Assembly (NCBI GenBank): GCA_005798905.1
Contig: SYIK01000004.1
Coordinates: 28,189 to 92,188 of the forward strand
DNA from: Bacteroidota bacterium
GTDB lineage: Bacteria > Bacteroidota > Bacteroidia > Chitinophagales > Chitinophagaceae
Reading direction: 5' to 3'
DNA length: 64,000 bases
The translations under genes and the position numbers were made by a program. Positions 53,839 to 63,954 of this stretch are shown in pieces. How positions within the stretch are numbered: position 1 is the stretch's first letter; the number at the start of each line of letters is the position of its first letter. The notes below the pieces were generated by a model. The model was given only the letters and a program-made list of their open reading frames with translations. It was not told the DNA's origin and did not search any database.

Positions 53839-54103
53839 TTACCGGAGAATATTTTATCTAAGATCAAAGTATGAATGAAATGTGATGATGGTTTTACCGC
53901 TGATTTACCGCTGTTTAGAACGGCTTCGCCCTCCAAGCTTACAGTAAACCTATTGCTTTTGTTGTTTGCTCGGTCGGGGGCTTAGCCCTGTAAGCTCCCC
54001 CAAAAATAGAATCCGTCTAAAATCTGATACTATATTGAGTAGCGAATATACATATATTTGAGTAGTATTATATTACCGATTGATTAAAATCGTACCCAAA
54101 GCG
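53839..54103. other. Recombination-scar-like non-coding stretch between wzz and its stub
   Basis: About 265 nt without a credible gene. It holds a tandem 11-nt repeat (TTTACCGCTGA then TTTACCGCTGT, 53893-53914), a GCTTCGCC word (53923-53930), and a G/C-rich imperfect hairpin at 53976-54001 (GGGGGCTTA against TAAGCTCCCCC with a 2-nt bulge), then an A/T-rich part. GCTTCGCC and AAGCTCC words recur at the other cassette end (57706-57731). The hairpin could terminate the wza-wzz transcript, but no T-run follows on the minus strand. Confidence 0.5.
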
Positions 54104-55168
54104 CTATACCCACTGTGTTTTCCACCAACGGCGAACCAGAAAAAATACCGCTGAAAGCAAAAACAGTAAAAAGGCACCGCCCATGGCTGTCAATAATTTT
54201 GACATTTTCTTTTTCTCTAACGGAAAACGGGGTTGGTCAATCAATTGTATCAAGGGCTGATCCTTGGCCATCAGGGTACGACTCAATTCTAGGTTCTTGA
54301 ATAACTCGCCATACATGGTCGAGAGCACTTGAATTTCCAATTGCTTTTTGGCCTGTGGCACCTTGGCTACCCCACGTACCAAAAATTGGTTGCCGTCTAC
54401 CTCTTCGGCCACCCCGTACATTGCGCGTTCCAATGCTTGCTTTACACTGTCTACCTTGTGTTCCATCATTTGCACATTTTTGCGCATCTGCCCGGTTTTT
54501 GTTTCTACATAAAATTCCGTCACATTTTGGGTTAAAATTTGCGTGAAGTTCTTGGCAAACCATTGGTCTTCACCCGTAAATGAAACCGAAACGATGGCCA
54601 ATTTTTTGTCTACTTTGGCCACTTGCAGATTTGTCTTGGTTAAATCTTTCGATACCTTGGCCAAAAACGAATCCTGGGCCAAGGTAAAATTTCGCTTTTC
54701 CACAGATTGGATATCAAACGAAACCGGCACAGGGTCTGTGGGTTTGCGGGCCTTGGTTTTTTTGGGTTTGTTGAAATCGATGTATTGATTCACCAACAAT
54801 TTGGGTTTGCCGGCGCTATCTACCAAGGTCAATAAAGTCTTTTCTACAAGCAATCGGCTTCTCATCAATTCTAGCAAGTTTTCGCCGCTAAAAGCCCCGG
54901 CAGAGCCACCGCCCATATCCAATCCAAATTGAGAAGCAATGGAGCTAATGCCCACCATTTTATCGCCCCCTTCTGCCAAAGCAAAAGTGAGCTTTGCGGT
55001 ATACTTGGGTTTCTGTTGTTTGGCATAAAAAAATCCACCCACCCCCCCCAGTAATGAGAGCAATAGCAATTTTAACCACAAGCTTTTTAGGTAAGCCACC
55101 ACAGCACCTGCTTTTGAGATGAGTTCTTTCAATGAGATTTCGTCGGTTTCTTGAATTGGGTTTTCCAT
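54104..55168 (-). CDS. wzz: Wzz/GumC-like chain-length determinant (cassette copy)
   Basis: Inner-membrane co-polymerase that sets polysaccharide chain length and bridges to the Wza channel. N-terminal Wzz domain with membrane helix (about 35-60: SLWLKLLLLSLLGGVGGFFYA), periplasmic region rich in coiled coil, a GNVR-type end (LSTMYGELFKNLELSRTLMA) and a C-terminal helix (about 325-348). No tyrosine-kinase domain follows, so it is the kinase-less type. 354 residues. G+C and codon choice are visibly different from the flanking genes (many GCC, CTG, GGC). It follows wza after 41 nt and has its own complete ends, unlike the stub downstream. Confidence 0.9.
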   Translation of the reverse strand: MENPIQETDEISLKELISKAGAVVAYLKSLWLKLLLLSLLGGVGGFFYAKQQKPKYTAKLTFALAEGGDKMVGISSIASQFGLDMGGGSAGAFSGENLLELMRSRLLVEKTLLTLVDSAGKPKLLVNQYIDFNKPKKTKARKPTDPVPVSFDIQSVEKRNFTLAQDSFLAKVSKDLTKTNLQVAKVDKKLAIVSVSFTGEDQWFAKNFTQILTQNVTEFYVETKTGQMRKNVQMMEHKVDSVKQALERAMYGVAEEVDGNQFLVRGVAKVPQAKKQLEIQVLSTMYGELFKNLELSRTLMAKDQPLIQLIDQPRFPLEKKKMSKLLTAMGGAFLLFLLSAVFFLVRRWWKTQWV

Positions 55169-55209
55169 AGGGTTCAGAATAGATGTTAGGAATGCCTGTT
55201 AGGGCGGTT

Positions 55210-57651
55210 TTACAGTTTAAGCAATGACCACAAGGTCGCAATACCGGTTAATTTTAAGGTGATGTCTTGAATTAACTTATTCCAATCGGTGGAGATGCCA
55301 TTGGCCTTTTTAGATATAGAATTCTGTTCTTTGAAGACTACATGAACCGTAGCACCTTTGCTCACCATCGGTGTAATACGAAATACATACAAATCTATTG
55401 TCTTCCGTACCCTACGATTTGATTCTACCGCATAGGTTCGGCTTTTCCAGGCATCTTTGGTAAATCCGTTGCCAAATTTTCTAATGTAATAACCGGCCCT
55501 CTTTCTGGCTATGTATGGCGCATTCATCACATTGTTTTTGGTTAAACCTAAATACTCAATGGCAGACCCATAAATGCTTATGAACTCAATCATCCTGGGC
55601 ACACTAATCACATCGCCTTCCTCTACAGTGTAATTGTAAGGTGAGCCCTGGCTTGCCATGGCTTTTTTCATATCAAAAACCATGTATCCCCCCGGAGCCG
55701 TAGGTCTGTCGAATTTCGCTCCTTGGATAAACGCGTAATCTGTTAATCCGCCGGCCATGGCCACCACGTCTTGAACTTTAAACCCTTTGTCTTGAATCAC
55801 ATAAGAGCCTGGATATTTAAATTCACCTTTCAATTCAATGACTTTTTGGAATTCGAAGTTGGGAATTCTCCGTACAGAAACAATGTCAAATGGAAGCAGA
55901 GGTGTATTGAACACAGCAGCGCTGTCCGTAACATCTTTAGGAATGACTAAGGTTACAATACTGCTCTTGTAATCTTCTCCAGGAACATAGTTTGGCGAAA
56001 ATATATTGCTTCGGGCAATGTCGATTTTGGTGAGTTCTGCAGATATTTTTAAACCCCCACTCAATACCAAAACATCACCCAAAGTAAGTCCTTCTTTAAA
56101 CGACAATGTGCTTGGATTTTTAATTTCTCCATTCACCGATACCTTAAAAGTATCTATAAATTGGGCTTCGGTATACAATAACAATACATCATTTTTCTTC
56201 AATAACACATTGCCTTCTGCTCCGGGATTTTCTAACAGTGCAGCCACATTCAAGGGAATGTATTGGCGGGTATCATCTTTTTCGGTACGCACCAAATACG
56301 CACGCTTCAACAATACTTGTTCTTTTAAACCACCCGCTTTTTGAATCAAATCACCCACCTTTTCACCCAATTTCAAGGGATAAACCCCCGGAAAATACAC
56401 AGGACCTTGTACTTCAATTTTGTTTTCAATGTCTTGGTTAACAGATCCTATAGACAAGGCATCACCGTTGTTTAAAGCAAAGTCTTGTTTAATTGCCTGC
56501 AGGCTGTCCCATTGCACAGGTATCAACGATTGGTTTTTATCGATATAACGCTGCACTTGGGTATGGGTTGCCAAGGCGTTGGCATTGAGTCCACCTGCAT
56601 ATTTTATCAAATGAGACAATTGCTCTGAAGGTATTAATTCATAGGTCATGGGACGTTTTACCGCACCCGCAATACTTACCAATTTACCCACAGTACCAAT
56701 AACCAGGTAATCATTGTCTTGCAAAAAAAAATCGTCTTCAGAACTAGGATTTTGCAAATAATCATATACATCAAATGTTTTGATGACTTTGCCACTGCGT
56801 CGCAGTTGAATGTTTCTTAGCGTGCCAATATCGGTAGGGCCTCCTGCCGCAATGAGGGCATTAAAGGCAGTGTTGAGGGCTGGAATCTTGTAAGACCCCG
56901 GCTTAAAAACTTCCCCTACAATGTTAACGGTAATACTTCGGCTATAGGCCAAGGAAATTTCTAATTGGTTGGAACCCATATTAAAATTGTTGCTGAGCGC
57001 CGTTTTAATGAGAGACTTGGCTTTGTCAAACGCAATGCCTTTTACGAAGATACTGCCTAGATGTCCCAATTCGATTCTGCCACGGGCATTCACTTTGGCA
57101 ACAGTATTGTAATAGCTTACCCCAAAAATGGAGATCCCCAATTCATCGCCCACGCCCAATTCGTAATTGGCAGGGGCTTTGGCATCCAGGCTGCGTTCAT
57201 ATATTTTTAAGTCTCCCTTGCGAAACAGTTCTTGTCCGTATACTGTAACAGGTTTTTCCTCTTTGGGAGCCAAAATCTCTGACCCAGTGAGTGGGGTAGC
57301 GGCCTCAACCAAAGCCTGTTTGCCTTTGGTTTCTGCCATGTCTGTGATGGCTTGGGCGGTGGTGTCGGTGGCGGGTTTGGTATTGGCTTTTTGGGCATCA
57401 AGCTTGGTTATCCTGTCTTTAAAAGCCTGGGCTTCGGATGCAGGCATCCCTTTGGCAATGGCCAATTTCTCGGCCTGCTCTATACCCAAACCAGCCGATT
57501 TGGCCTGCTTGAGCAAATCTAGTATCTGGGCATCGGTAAAATCGGCGGCTTTGATGGTGGTTGGATTCTGCTGTGTGGGCACAGTCTGTGCCAATAGGCT
57601 GGCAGAAGTGCAGAATGCAAAGAAAAAGATCAAACTAAAAAGGTATTTCAT
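55210..57651 (-). CDS. wza: Wza-type polysaccharide export protein with multiple SLBB domains (cassette copy)
   Basis: Outer-membrane/periplasmic export channel component. Signal peptide 1-22 (KYLFSLIFFFAFCTSASLLAQ), an N-terminal region with TDAQILDLLKQAKSAG, the poly-export (PES) domain about 160-260 (YELGVGDELGISIFG), and at least four or five SLBB repeats (VNIVGEVFKPGSYKI, SIAGAVKRPMTYELI, VQGPVYFPGVYPLKL, VSVNGEIKNPSTLSF, IELKGEFKYPGSYVI). One hydrophobic segment lies at the very C-terminus. 813 residues is long but usual in Bacteroidota. Higher G+C than neighbours and its own promoter box (57668-57675) support a transferred cassette. No lipobox Cys is obvious, unlike E. coli Wza. Confidence 0.92.
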   Translation of the reverse strand: MKYLFSLIFFFAFCTSASLLAQTVPTQQNPTTIKAADFTDAQILDLLKQAKSAGLGIEQAEKLAIAKGMPASEAQAFKDRITKLDAQKANTKPATDTTAQAITDMAETKGKQALVEAATPLTGSEILAPKEEKPVTVYGQELFRKGDLKIYERSLDAKAPANYELGVGDELGISIFGVSYYNTVAKVNARGRIELGHLGSIFVKGIAFDKAKSLIKTALSNNFNMGSNQLEISLAYSRSITVNIVGEVFKPGSYKIPALNTAFNALIAAGGPTDIGTLRNIQLRRSGKVIKTFDVYDYLQNPSSEDDFFLQDNDYLVIGTVGKLVSIAGAVKRPMTYELIPSEQLSHLIKYAGGLNANALATHTQVQRYIDKNQSLIPVQWDSLQAIKQDFALNNGDALSIGSVNQDIENKIEVQGPVYFPGVYPLKLGEKVGDLIQKAGGLKEQVLLKRAYLVRTEKDDTRQYIPLNVAALLENPGAEGNVLLKKNDVLLLYTEAQFIDTFKVSVNGEIKNPSTLSFKEGLTLGDVLVLSGGLKISAELTKIDIARSNIFSPNYVPGEDYKSSIVTLVIPKDVTDSAAVFNTPLLPFDIVSVRRIPNFEFQKVIELKGEFKYPGSYVIQDKGFKVQDVVAMAGGLTDYAFIQGAKFDRPTAPGGYMVFDMKKAMASQGSPYNYTVEEGDVISVPRMIEFISIYGSAIEYLGLTKNNVMNAPYIARKRAGYYIRKFGNGFTKDAWKSRTYAVESNRRVRKTIDLYVFRITPMVSKGATVHVVFKEQNSISKKANGISTDWNKLIQDITLKLTGIATLWSLLKL

Positions 57652-57667
57652 GGAGTATTGTTTTTTT

Positions 57668-57675
57668 CAAAGATA
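57668..57675 (-). promoter_or_regulatory. Promoter -7 box of the wza-wzz cassette
   Basis: Exact TATCTTTG on the minus strand, 16 nt upstream of the wza ATG, located between the wza stub and the cassette. It would let the cassette be transcribed on its own. Confidence 0.6.
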
Positions 57676-57734
57676 GTATATACTGACTGTTTCATTGGAC
57701 TTACAGCTTCGCCTCTTCAACTACAAGCTCCAAA

Positions 57735-57983
57735 CTACTGCAAACGAGTTTGCAGTTTTGTCAATTCTGCATCTGGTAAACCTCTTTTTTTTATTTCACC
57801 CAAAACTGAAGCTTCGGTCATTCCCGATTTCTGTGCTTGTTCGGTCCATTGTTTTAACTGTGCATCAGTTATTTGTTCTGATTTAATCTTACTTAAATCA
57901 TTGGGTATTTGTGCTTGAACTACTCCCACAAATAACACAAACAATAATGTGCAAATGTGTTTTTTAAAATGAACAACTTTCAT
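57735..57983 (-). pseudogene. N-terminal stub of a resident wza-like gene
   Basis: 82 residues: signal peptide (HICTLLFVLFVGVVQAQ), then IKSEQITDAQLKQWTEQAQ and LGEIKKRGLPDAELTKLQTRL. This corresponds to residues about 35-86 of the complete Wza (IKAADFTDAQILDLLKQAK... AIAKGMPASEAQAFKDRI), with the same spacing but different wording, and then stops. The export and SLBB domains are absent. It sits at the position where the original wza should start in the operon, right after rmlA. A small functional periplasmic protein is the alternative, but the matching wzz stub at the far side makes a truncated gene more likely. Confidence 0.8.
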
Positions 57984-58059
57984 AATATGCTACTTTATAT
58001 TTTCTTTGATTTTTGATTTTTTTACCCCTCGAATTAATTTCAAATATAGTTGATAAAAC

Positions 58060-58917
58060 TTACTCAAGTTGGCTGAGATAAATACCATAGCCACTTTTTT
58101 TCAATTCTTCTGCAAGCAACAACAACTGTTTTTTCTCAATAAATCCTTTTCTAAAAGCTACTTCTTCGATACAACCAATTTTATTTCCTTGTCGCTTTTC
58201 AATTACTCGAACAAATTCACTTGCGTCATTTAATGATTCAAAAGTTCCAGTGTCCAACCAAGCGGTGCCACGGTCTAAAACGGCAACTTGTAATTTCCCT
58301 TTTTTAAGATAGGTAATATTCACATCTGTAATTTCATATTCTCCGCGAGCAGACGGCTGCATATTTTTTGCAATCGAAACCACTTCGTTGTCGTAAAAAT
58401 AAATTCCGGGAACAGCAAAATTTGATTTTGGATTTTTTGGTTTTTCTTCTATAGAAATCACTTTAAAATTTTCATCAAACTCCGCCACACCGTAGCGTTC
58501 GGGATCGGAAACCTGATAGGCAAAAATAGAACCGCCTTCTACTTCATTTAATTTTTCTAACTGACGACCCAATCCTGCTCCATAAAAAATATTATCTCCC
58601 AAAACTAAGGCCACTTTATCTTTTCCAATAAATTTTTCACCAATCACAAATGCTTGTGCCAATCCGTTCGGAATTTCTTGCACTGCAAATTCGAATCGAC
58701 AACCCAATTGAGATCCATCGCCAAGTAAAGTTTGAAAAGATGCACTGTCTTGTGGTGTTGTAATAATTAATATTTCACGAATTCCCGCCATCATCAATGT
58801 AGAAAGTGGATAATAAATCATCGGTTTGTCGTATACCGGCATTAGTTGCTTTGAAACAGCTTTGGTCAGTGGGTAAAGTCGTGTGCCCGAGCCACCAGCA
58901 AGTATTATTCCTTTCAT
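58060..58917 (-). CDS. rmlA: Glucose-1-phosphate thymidylyltransferase
   Basis: Makes dTDP-glucose from glucose-1-phosphate and dTTP. Nucleotide-binding [11 protein letters not shown] (about residues 7-17), [17 protein letters not shown] (about 24-40), the metal Asp in [10 protein letters not shown] (about 107-116), and the sugar-site [20 protein letters not shown] and WLDTGT. 285 residues is standard. Its product feeds RmlB, encoded 31 nt upstream. RmlC and RmlD are not in the window, so the final deoxysugar may be rhamnose or a 4-keto-derived amino sugar. Confidence 0.96.
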   Translation of the reverse strand: MKGIILAGGSGTRLYPLTKAVSKQLMPVYDKPMIYYPLSTLMMAGIREILIITTPQDSASFQTLLGDGSQLGCRFEFAVQEIPNGLAQAFVIGEKFIGKDKVALVLGDNIFYGAGLGRQLEKLNEVEGGSIFAYQVSDPERYGVAEFDENFKVISIEEKPKNPKSNFAVPGIYFYDNEVVSIAKNMQPSARGEYEITDVNITYLKKGKLQVAVLDRGTAWLDTGTFESLNDASEFVRVIEKRQGNKIGCIEEVAFRKGFIEKKQLLLLAEELKKSGYGIYLSQLE

Positions 58918-58948
58918 TTAAAATATTTAATCATTTATAAAATCACAA

Positions 58949-60001
58949 CTACCTATTTGCATACATTTTTTCATAATAATGCTGATAAGCACCGCTTGTA
59001 ACCTTTTCCAACCATTCTTTATTATTCAAATACCAATCAATCGTTTCACTAAGCCCTTCCTCAAAAGTTAAAGATGGAATCCATCCAAGTTCGGATTTTA
59101 TTTTTGAAGCATCAATTGCATAGCGCTTATCGTGTCCCTTCCGATCTTTTACGTAAGTAATTAACTGTTCGCTTGTTCCTTGTTTGTTACCCAACTTTTC
59201 ATCCATCAATTTACAAAGCAATTTTATCAAATCAATATTTTGCCATTCGTTGAATCCGCCAATATTATAAGTAGATCCGATTGTTCCTTTATGCAACAAT
59301 AAATCAATCGCAAATGCGTGATCTTTTACATACAGCCAATCTCGAGTATATTTTCCATCGCCATAAACCGGCAATGGTTTTTTAGAAATAATATTATTAA
59401 TAAAAAGGGGGATCAGTTTTTCGGGAAATTGAAATGGCCCATAATTATTGGAGCAATTGGATATAACAATTGGCATTTTGTATGTTTCGGCATACGCACG
59501 AACAAAATGATCGGAAGAAGCCTTGGATGCAGAGTACGGAGAATTGGGCGCATACGAAGTGGTTTCCGTAAATAAACCTTCTTCGCCCAAACTACCATAC
59601 ACTTCGTCCGTAGAAATATGATAAAAAAGATTTTTTTGTGCTAAATTATTTGCCCAATATTTTTTAGCAGCATTTAATAAATTCACTGTTCCAACAATAT
59701 TGGTGTAAACAAAATCGAGCGGAGAAACGATAGAACGATCCACGTGTGATTCTGCAGCTAAGTGAAGCACTGCATCAATTTCATATTTGTTGAAAATCTT
59801 ATCGAGACTTTCAATATCCAAAATAGTTGCTTTTTCAAAAAAATAATTGGGCGCATTTTGTACATCGGCTAAGTTTTCCAAATTACCGGCGTAAGTCAAT
59901 GCATCCAAATTGATGATTTTGTAATTCGGATATTTATTTACCAATAACCGTACTACATGATTTCCAATAAAACCCGCACCACCTGTAATTAAAATATTCA
60001 T
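58949..60001 (-). CDS. rmlB: dTDP-glucose 4,6-dehydratase
   Basis: SDR enzyme making dTDP-4-keto-6-deoxyglucose. GGAGFIGNHVVR (about 7-18) binds NAD; HLAAESHVDRSI is diagnostic; the active site has HISTDEVYGSLG and YSASKASSDHFVRAY (YxxxK). GDGKYTRDWLYVKDHA and the C-terminal GGFNEW are also family features. 350 residues. Its ATG overlaps the last base of the upxY stop codon, so translation is probably coupled; rmlA follows at 31 nt. Confidence 0.97.
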   Translation of the reverse strand: MNILITGGAGFIGNHVVRLLVNKYPNYKIINLDALTYAGNLENLADVQNAPNYFFEKATILDIESLDKIFNKYEIDAVLHLAAESHVDRSIVSPLDFVYTNIVGTVNLLNAAKKYWANNLAQKNLFYHISTDEVYGSLGEEGLFTETTSYAPNSPYSASKASSDHFVRAYAETYKMPIVISNCSNNYGPFQFPEKLIPLFINNIISKKPLPVYGDGKYTRDWLYVKDHAFAIDLLLHKGTIGSTYNIGGFNEWQNIDLIKLLCKLMDEKLGNKQGTSEQLITYVKDRKGHDKRYAIDASKIKSELGWIPSLTFEEGLSETIDWYLNNKEWLEKVTSGAYQHYYEKMYANR

Positions 60002-60495
60002 TACTTTTTTTCTAAACTTTTTTTATCAATTACTGCCACCAATTCACATCCCAAACTTTTAATTAGCAACTTTACAGTTTTACTATTTACTTGCAATACT
60101 TCTCCTTCTTGATCCATAAAAATTCCGGATGTAATTATTACGCGTTGGTAAACTGCCACATCCAAACTTTTTACTTGTACATTTTCATGTTCTCCCAAAA
60201 ATCGTTTAATATTTTCAATCTCATTTTCTTTTACAATGGCTGGTTTTCCCAACCAAAAAACAAAATTAAGAACTCCATTTACCATTCTCACTTTCGTTCG
60301 ATCTGTCTCTTCAATTTTTACAAAAACATACGATTTAAATAAGGGCTCTTCTACAATCTTTTTTCTATCACTCCATTTTCGACTTACTTTATTCAACGGA
60401 CAAAAATGTTCAACACCTTTTTCGCCCAAAAGTTTTGCAACTTTTTTTTCCCATCTTGGTTTTGTATAAACAACTAACCATTTTCTTGCACTCAT
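60001..60495 (-). CDS. UpxY-like NusG-family transcription antiterminator
   Basis: First gene of the glycan operon. The 164 residues form a NusG N-terminal domain (about 4-100: KWLVVYTKPRWEKKVAKLL, PLFKSYVFVKI) and a KOW-type C-terminal domain (about 105-155: QRVIITSGIFMDQEGEV). Stand-alone NusG paralogs at the head of capsule operons in Bacteroidota (UpxY) let RNA polymerase read through the long operon; the position here fits exactly. The true housekeeping NusG is normally near secE/rpl genes, none of which are here. Overlaps rmlB by one base. Confidence 0.9.
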   Translation of the reverse strand: MSARKWLVVYTKPRWEKKVAKLLGEKGVEHFCPLNKVSRKWSDRKKIVEEPLFKSYVFVKIEETDRTKVRMVNGVLNFVFWLGKPAIVKENEIENIKRFLGEHENVQVKSLDVAVYQRVIITSGIFMDQEGEVLQVNSKTVKLLIKSLGCELVAVIDKKSLEKK

Positions 60496-60525
60496 TTTCC
60501 TATTTTTTTAACGCAACTTTCCGAA

Positions 60526-60533
60526 CAAATATA
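60526..60533 (-). promoter_or_regulatory. Promoter -7 box of the glycan operon
   Basis: Exact TATATTTG on the minus strand, 30 nt upstream of the upxY ATG. The leader is short for a UpxY-regulated operon, so any loading site must be compact. Confidence 0.6.
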
Positions 60534-60606
60534 AGTTACAAAATGGGACTGGGAATAAAAGGATTCTCTTTGACTATAAATAATTTATAAAACAAATAAG
60601 TTGTTT

Positions 60607-61185
60607 TTATAATTTAACAACGATGTCATTATTTAATTTGTACTGCGTTCCCGTTTCTGTGCAAACTGCAATTGTGTCTTCATCGAACAGCAATCGAATT
60701 CCTGCTTCGCTAACCCAACCAATTTGTTTTGCAGGATTACCAACTATTAATGCAAAAGGTTTTATATTTTTTGTAACAACTGCCCCTGCGCCAATCATTG
60801 CAAAAGAACCAATTTCAATGCCACAAATAATTGTTGCATTAGCTCCAATTGTTGCCCCTTTTTTTATGCTTGTTTTTTTGAATTCATTTTTTCTTTCAAT
60901 AAAACTTCGCGGATTGGTAACATTTGTAAAAACTACGGATGGCCCAACAAAAACATTTTCTTCAATAATTATTCCTTCGTACAAAGAAACATTGTTTTGA
61001 ATTTTTACTCCATTACCGATGCTTACACGATTGCCAACAAAAACATTTTGTCCCAACACACAATTTTCCCCAATCACACAAGTAGAAACCAAATGACAAA
61101 AATGCCAAATCTTAGTTCCGTTTCCGAGAACTGCACCATCATCAATAACTGCAGATGGATGAATTAAAATTTTGTCTGAATTCAT
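60607..61185 (-). CDS. Left-handed beta-helix N-acetyltransferase (WbpD/WlbB-like)
   Basis: Hexapeptide-repeat acyltransferase; 192 residues from the ATG at 61185. Repeats such as AVIDDGAVLGNGTKIW, GENCVLGQNVFVGNRVSI, ATIGANATIICGIEIG and MIGAGAVVTKNIK fill most of the protein. HPSAVID..GTKIWHFCHL at the start and FTNVTNPRSFIERKNEFK in the loop are typical of UDP-2-acetamido-3-amino-2,3-dideoxyglucuronate N-acetyltransferase. The ORF is open 27 codons upstream, but the ATG at 61185 starts the family-typical N-terminus. It precedes the upxY operon on the same strand by 111 nt and may be its own unit. The dehydrogenase and aminotransferase of that pathway are not visible. Confidence 0.88.
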   Translation of the reverse strand: MNSDKILIHPSAVIDDGAVLGNGTKIWHFCHLVSTCVIGENCVLGQNVFVGNRVSIGNGVKIQNNVSLYEGIIIEENVFVGPSVVFTNVTNPRSFIERKNEFKKTSIKKGATIGANATIICGIEIGSFAMIGAGAVVTKNIKPFALIVGNPAKQIGWVSEAGIRLLFDEDTIAVCTETGTQYKLNNDIVVKL

Positions 61186-61190
61186 TTTAC

Positions 61191-61216
61191 AAAATAATGA
61201 ATAGTCTAAAACAATT
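61191..61216. repeat. Direct repeat, left copy, in front of tpl
   Basis: AAAATAATGAATAGTCT (61191-61207) is identical to 62730-62746; similarity continues as AAAA(TA)CAATT and, further on, AGATTT.TTATTTTT. The pair flanks the tpl gene. Confidence 0.75.
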
Positions 61217-61241
61217 CCATCTTTTTGACAGTAAGATTTTT

Positions 61242-61249
61242 TATTTTTG
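61242..61249 (+). promoter_or_regulatory. Promoter -7 box for tpl
   Basis: Exact TATTTTTG, 37 nt upstream of the ATG at 61287. The corresponding position in the downstream repeat copy reads TATTTTTA. Confidence 0.55.
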
Positions 61250-61274
61250 AAAAAACACATCAACAAATAAGTAG

Positions 61275-62672
<1,398 letters not shown>

Positions 62673-62729
62673 TCGCCGTAATAAATACATTCTTTTTTAT
62701 AAAAGTAGTATAATGCGATTGGATGATTT

Positions 62730-62758
62730 AAAATAATGAATAGTCTTAAAATACAATT
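62730..62758. repeat. Direct repeat, right copy, in front of the DUF5009 gene
   Basis: Second copy of the repeat at 61191-61216, with one extra T and an extra TA. It lies 35 nt before the GTG at 62794, as the left copy lies before tpl, so the two promoter regions look like duplicates of each other. Confidence 0.75.
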
Positions 62759-62793
62759 GAGATTTATTATTTTTAACAACAAAACCTACGAAA

Positions 62794-63954
62794 GTGAATC
62801 AACGCAATTATGCCCTCGATGTATTTCGCGGAGCCACCGTTTGTCTGATGATTTTGGTAAATAACCCCGGATCTTGGGAACATATTTATGCACCTCTAGA
62901 ACATGCTCCATGGCATGGATTGACACCAACCGACTTAGTTTTTCCCTTTTTTTTATTTGCAGTTGGCAATGCACTTTCTTTTGGGATGCCAAAATTAGAA
63001 GCAAGTGGCGACGCATTTTTTTGGAGAAAAATATTGAAACGAACCATTCTTATTTTTTTGGTTGGACTATTTTTAAATTGGTGGCCTTTTGTAAAATGGG
63101 GTGATGGAGAATTAATTTTTCGCCAATGGATTGATAGCAAAAACCCAGAATCGGGAGTTAGAATTTTTGGTGTATTGCAACGAATTGCTCTCTGTTATTT
63201 TTTTGCCGCCATTCTTATTTATTATCTAAAACTTCAAAAAGCATTTTTTGCAGGATTGATACTTTTATTATTTTATTGGGTTCTTTGTGTTCTTGGAAAC
63301 CCATTAGACCCCTATAGCATTACGGGTTGGTTTGGAACCAATATTGATAAAAATATTTTAGGCATTGCACACATGTATAAAGGAGAAGGTTTTGCATTTG
63401 ACCCCGAAGGCTTAATAAGCACATTACCTGCGATTGTACAAGTTATTTTTGGATTTGCAGTTGGCAACTATATTCAAAAAAAGAACAACACTTCGCAACA
63501 AAATAATTTTTATGAAATAATTAGCGGTTTGTTTGTTGCTGGATTTGTATTAATTGTTACAGGTTTGTGTTGGGGAATGTTGTTTCCAATCAATAAAAAA
63601 ATATGGACCAGCTCCTACACAATTTATACAACCGGAATTGCCATTTTTATTATAGCTACCATGATTTATTTAATTGAAATAAAAAAAATAAAAAATAGTT
63701 TGACAAAATTTTTTGATGTGTTTGGGAAAAATGCATTGTTTGTTTTTGCGTTGAGTGCTTTTTTACCAAAAGGATTGGCACTAATAAAATTAGAAGACGA
63801 CATAACACCATGGGATTGGCTATATAGTAAACTACTCATTCAAACACCAGGTGCACCAGAAAACGGATCTCTGCTTTATGCACTTTTTGTAATATTATTT
63901 ATGTGGAGCGTTTGCTATTGGATGGACAAAAAGAAAATCTATATTAAACTATAA
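62794..63954 (+). CDS. DUF5009/HGSNAT-like membrane acyltransferase
   Basis: A 386-residue polytopic protein with about ten hydrophobic segments. The N-terminal block YALDVFRGATVCLMILVNNPG, then WHGLTPTDLVFPFFLFAVGNALSF, is characteristic of the NagX/YeiB-like family related to heparan-alpha-glucosaminide N-acetyltransferase (COG4299). WxxxxPTDLxFPFF is the conserved core. Likely moves acetyl groups across the inner membrane onto amino sugars; substrate not known. Start is GTG (no ATG nearby). The frame closes at 63954, inside the window. Confidence 0.85.
   Translation: MNQRNYALDVFRGATVCLMILVNNPGSWEHIYAPLEHAPWHGLTPTDLVFPFFLFAVGNALSFGMPKLEASGDAFFWRKILKRTILIFLVGLFLNWWPFVKWGDGELIFRQWIDSKNPESGVRIFGVLQRIALCYFFAAILIYYLKLQKAFFAGLILLLFYWVLCVLGNPLDPYSITGWFGTNIDKNILGIAHMYKGEGFAFDPEGLISTLPAIVQVIFGFAVGNYIQKKNNTSQQNNFYEIISGLFVAGFVLIVTGLCWGMLFPINKKIWTSSYTIYTTGIAIFIIATMIYLIEIKKIKNSLTKFFDVFGKNALFVFALSAFLPKGLALIKLEDDITPWDWLYSKLLIQTPGAPENGSLLYALFVILFMWSVCYWMDKKKIYIKL

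Noticed and set aside
53733..53936. Alternate frame overlapping the wzz stub
   Set aside because: Different frame from the recognisable Wzz C-terminus and without similarity to it; part of the scar region.
54237..54563. Minus-strand alternate frame of 108 codons within wzz
   Set aside because: Overlaps the intact wzz frame; rich in Gly, Arg and Cys as expected for an off-frame read of this more G+C-rich segment.
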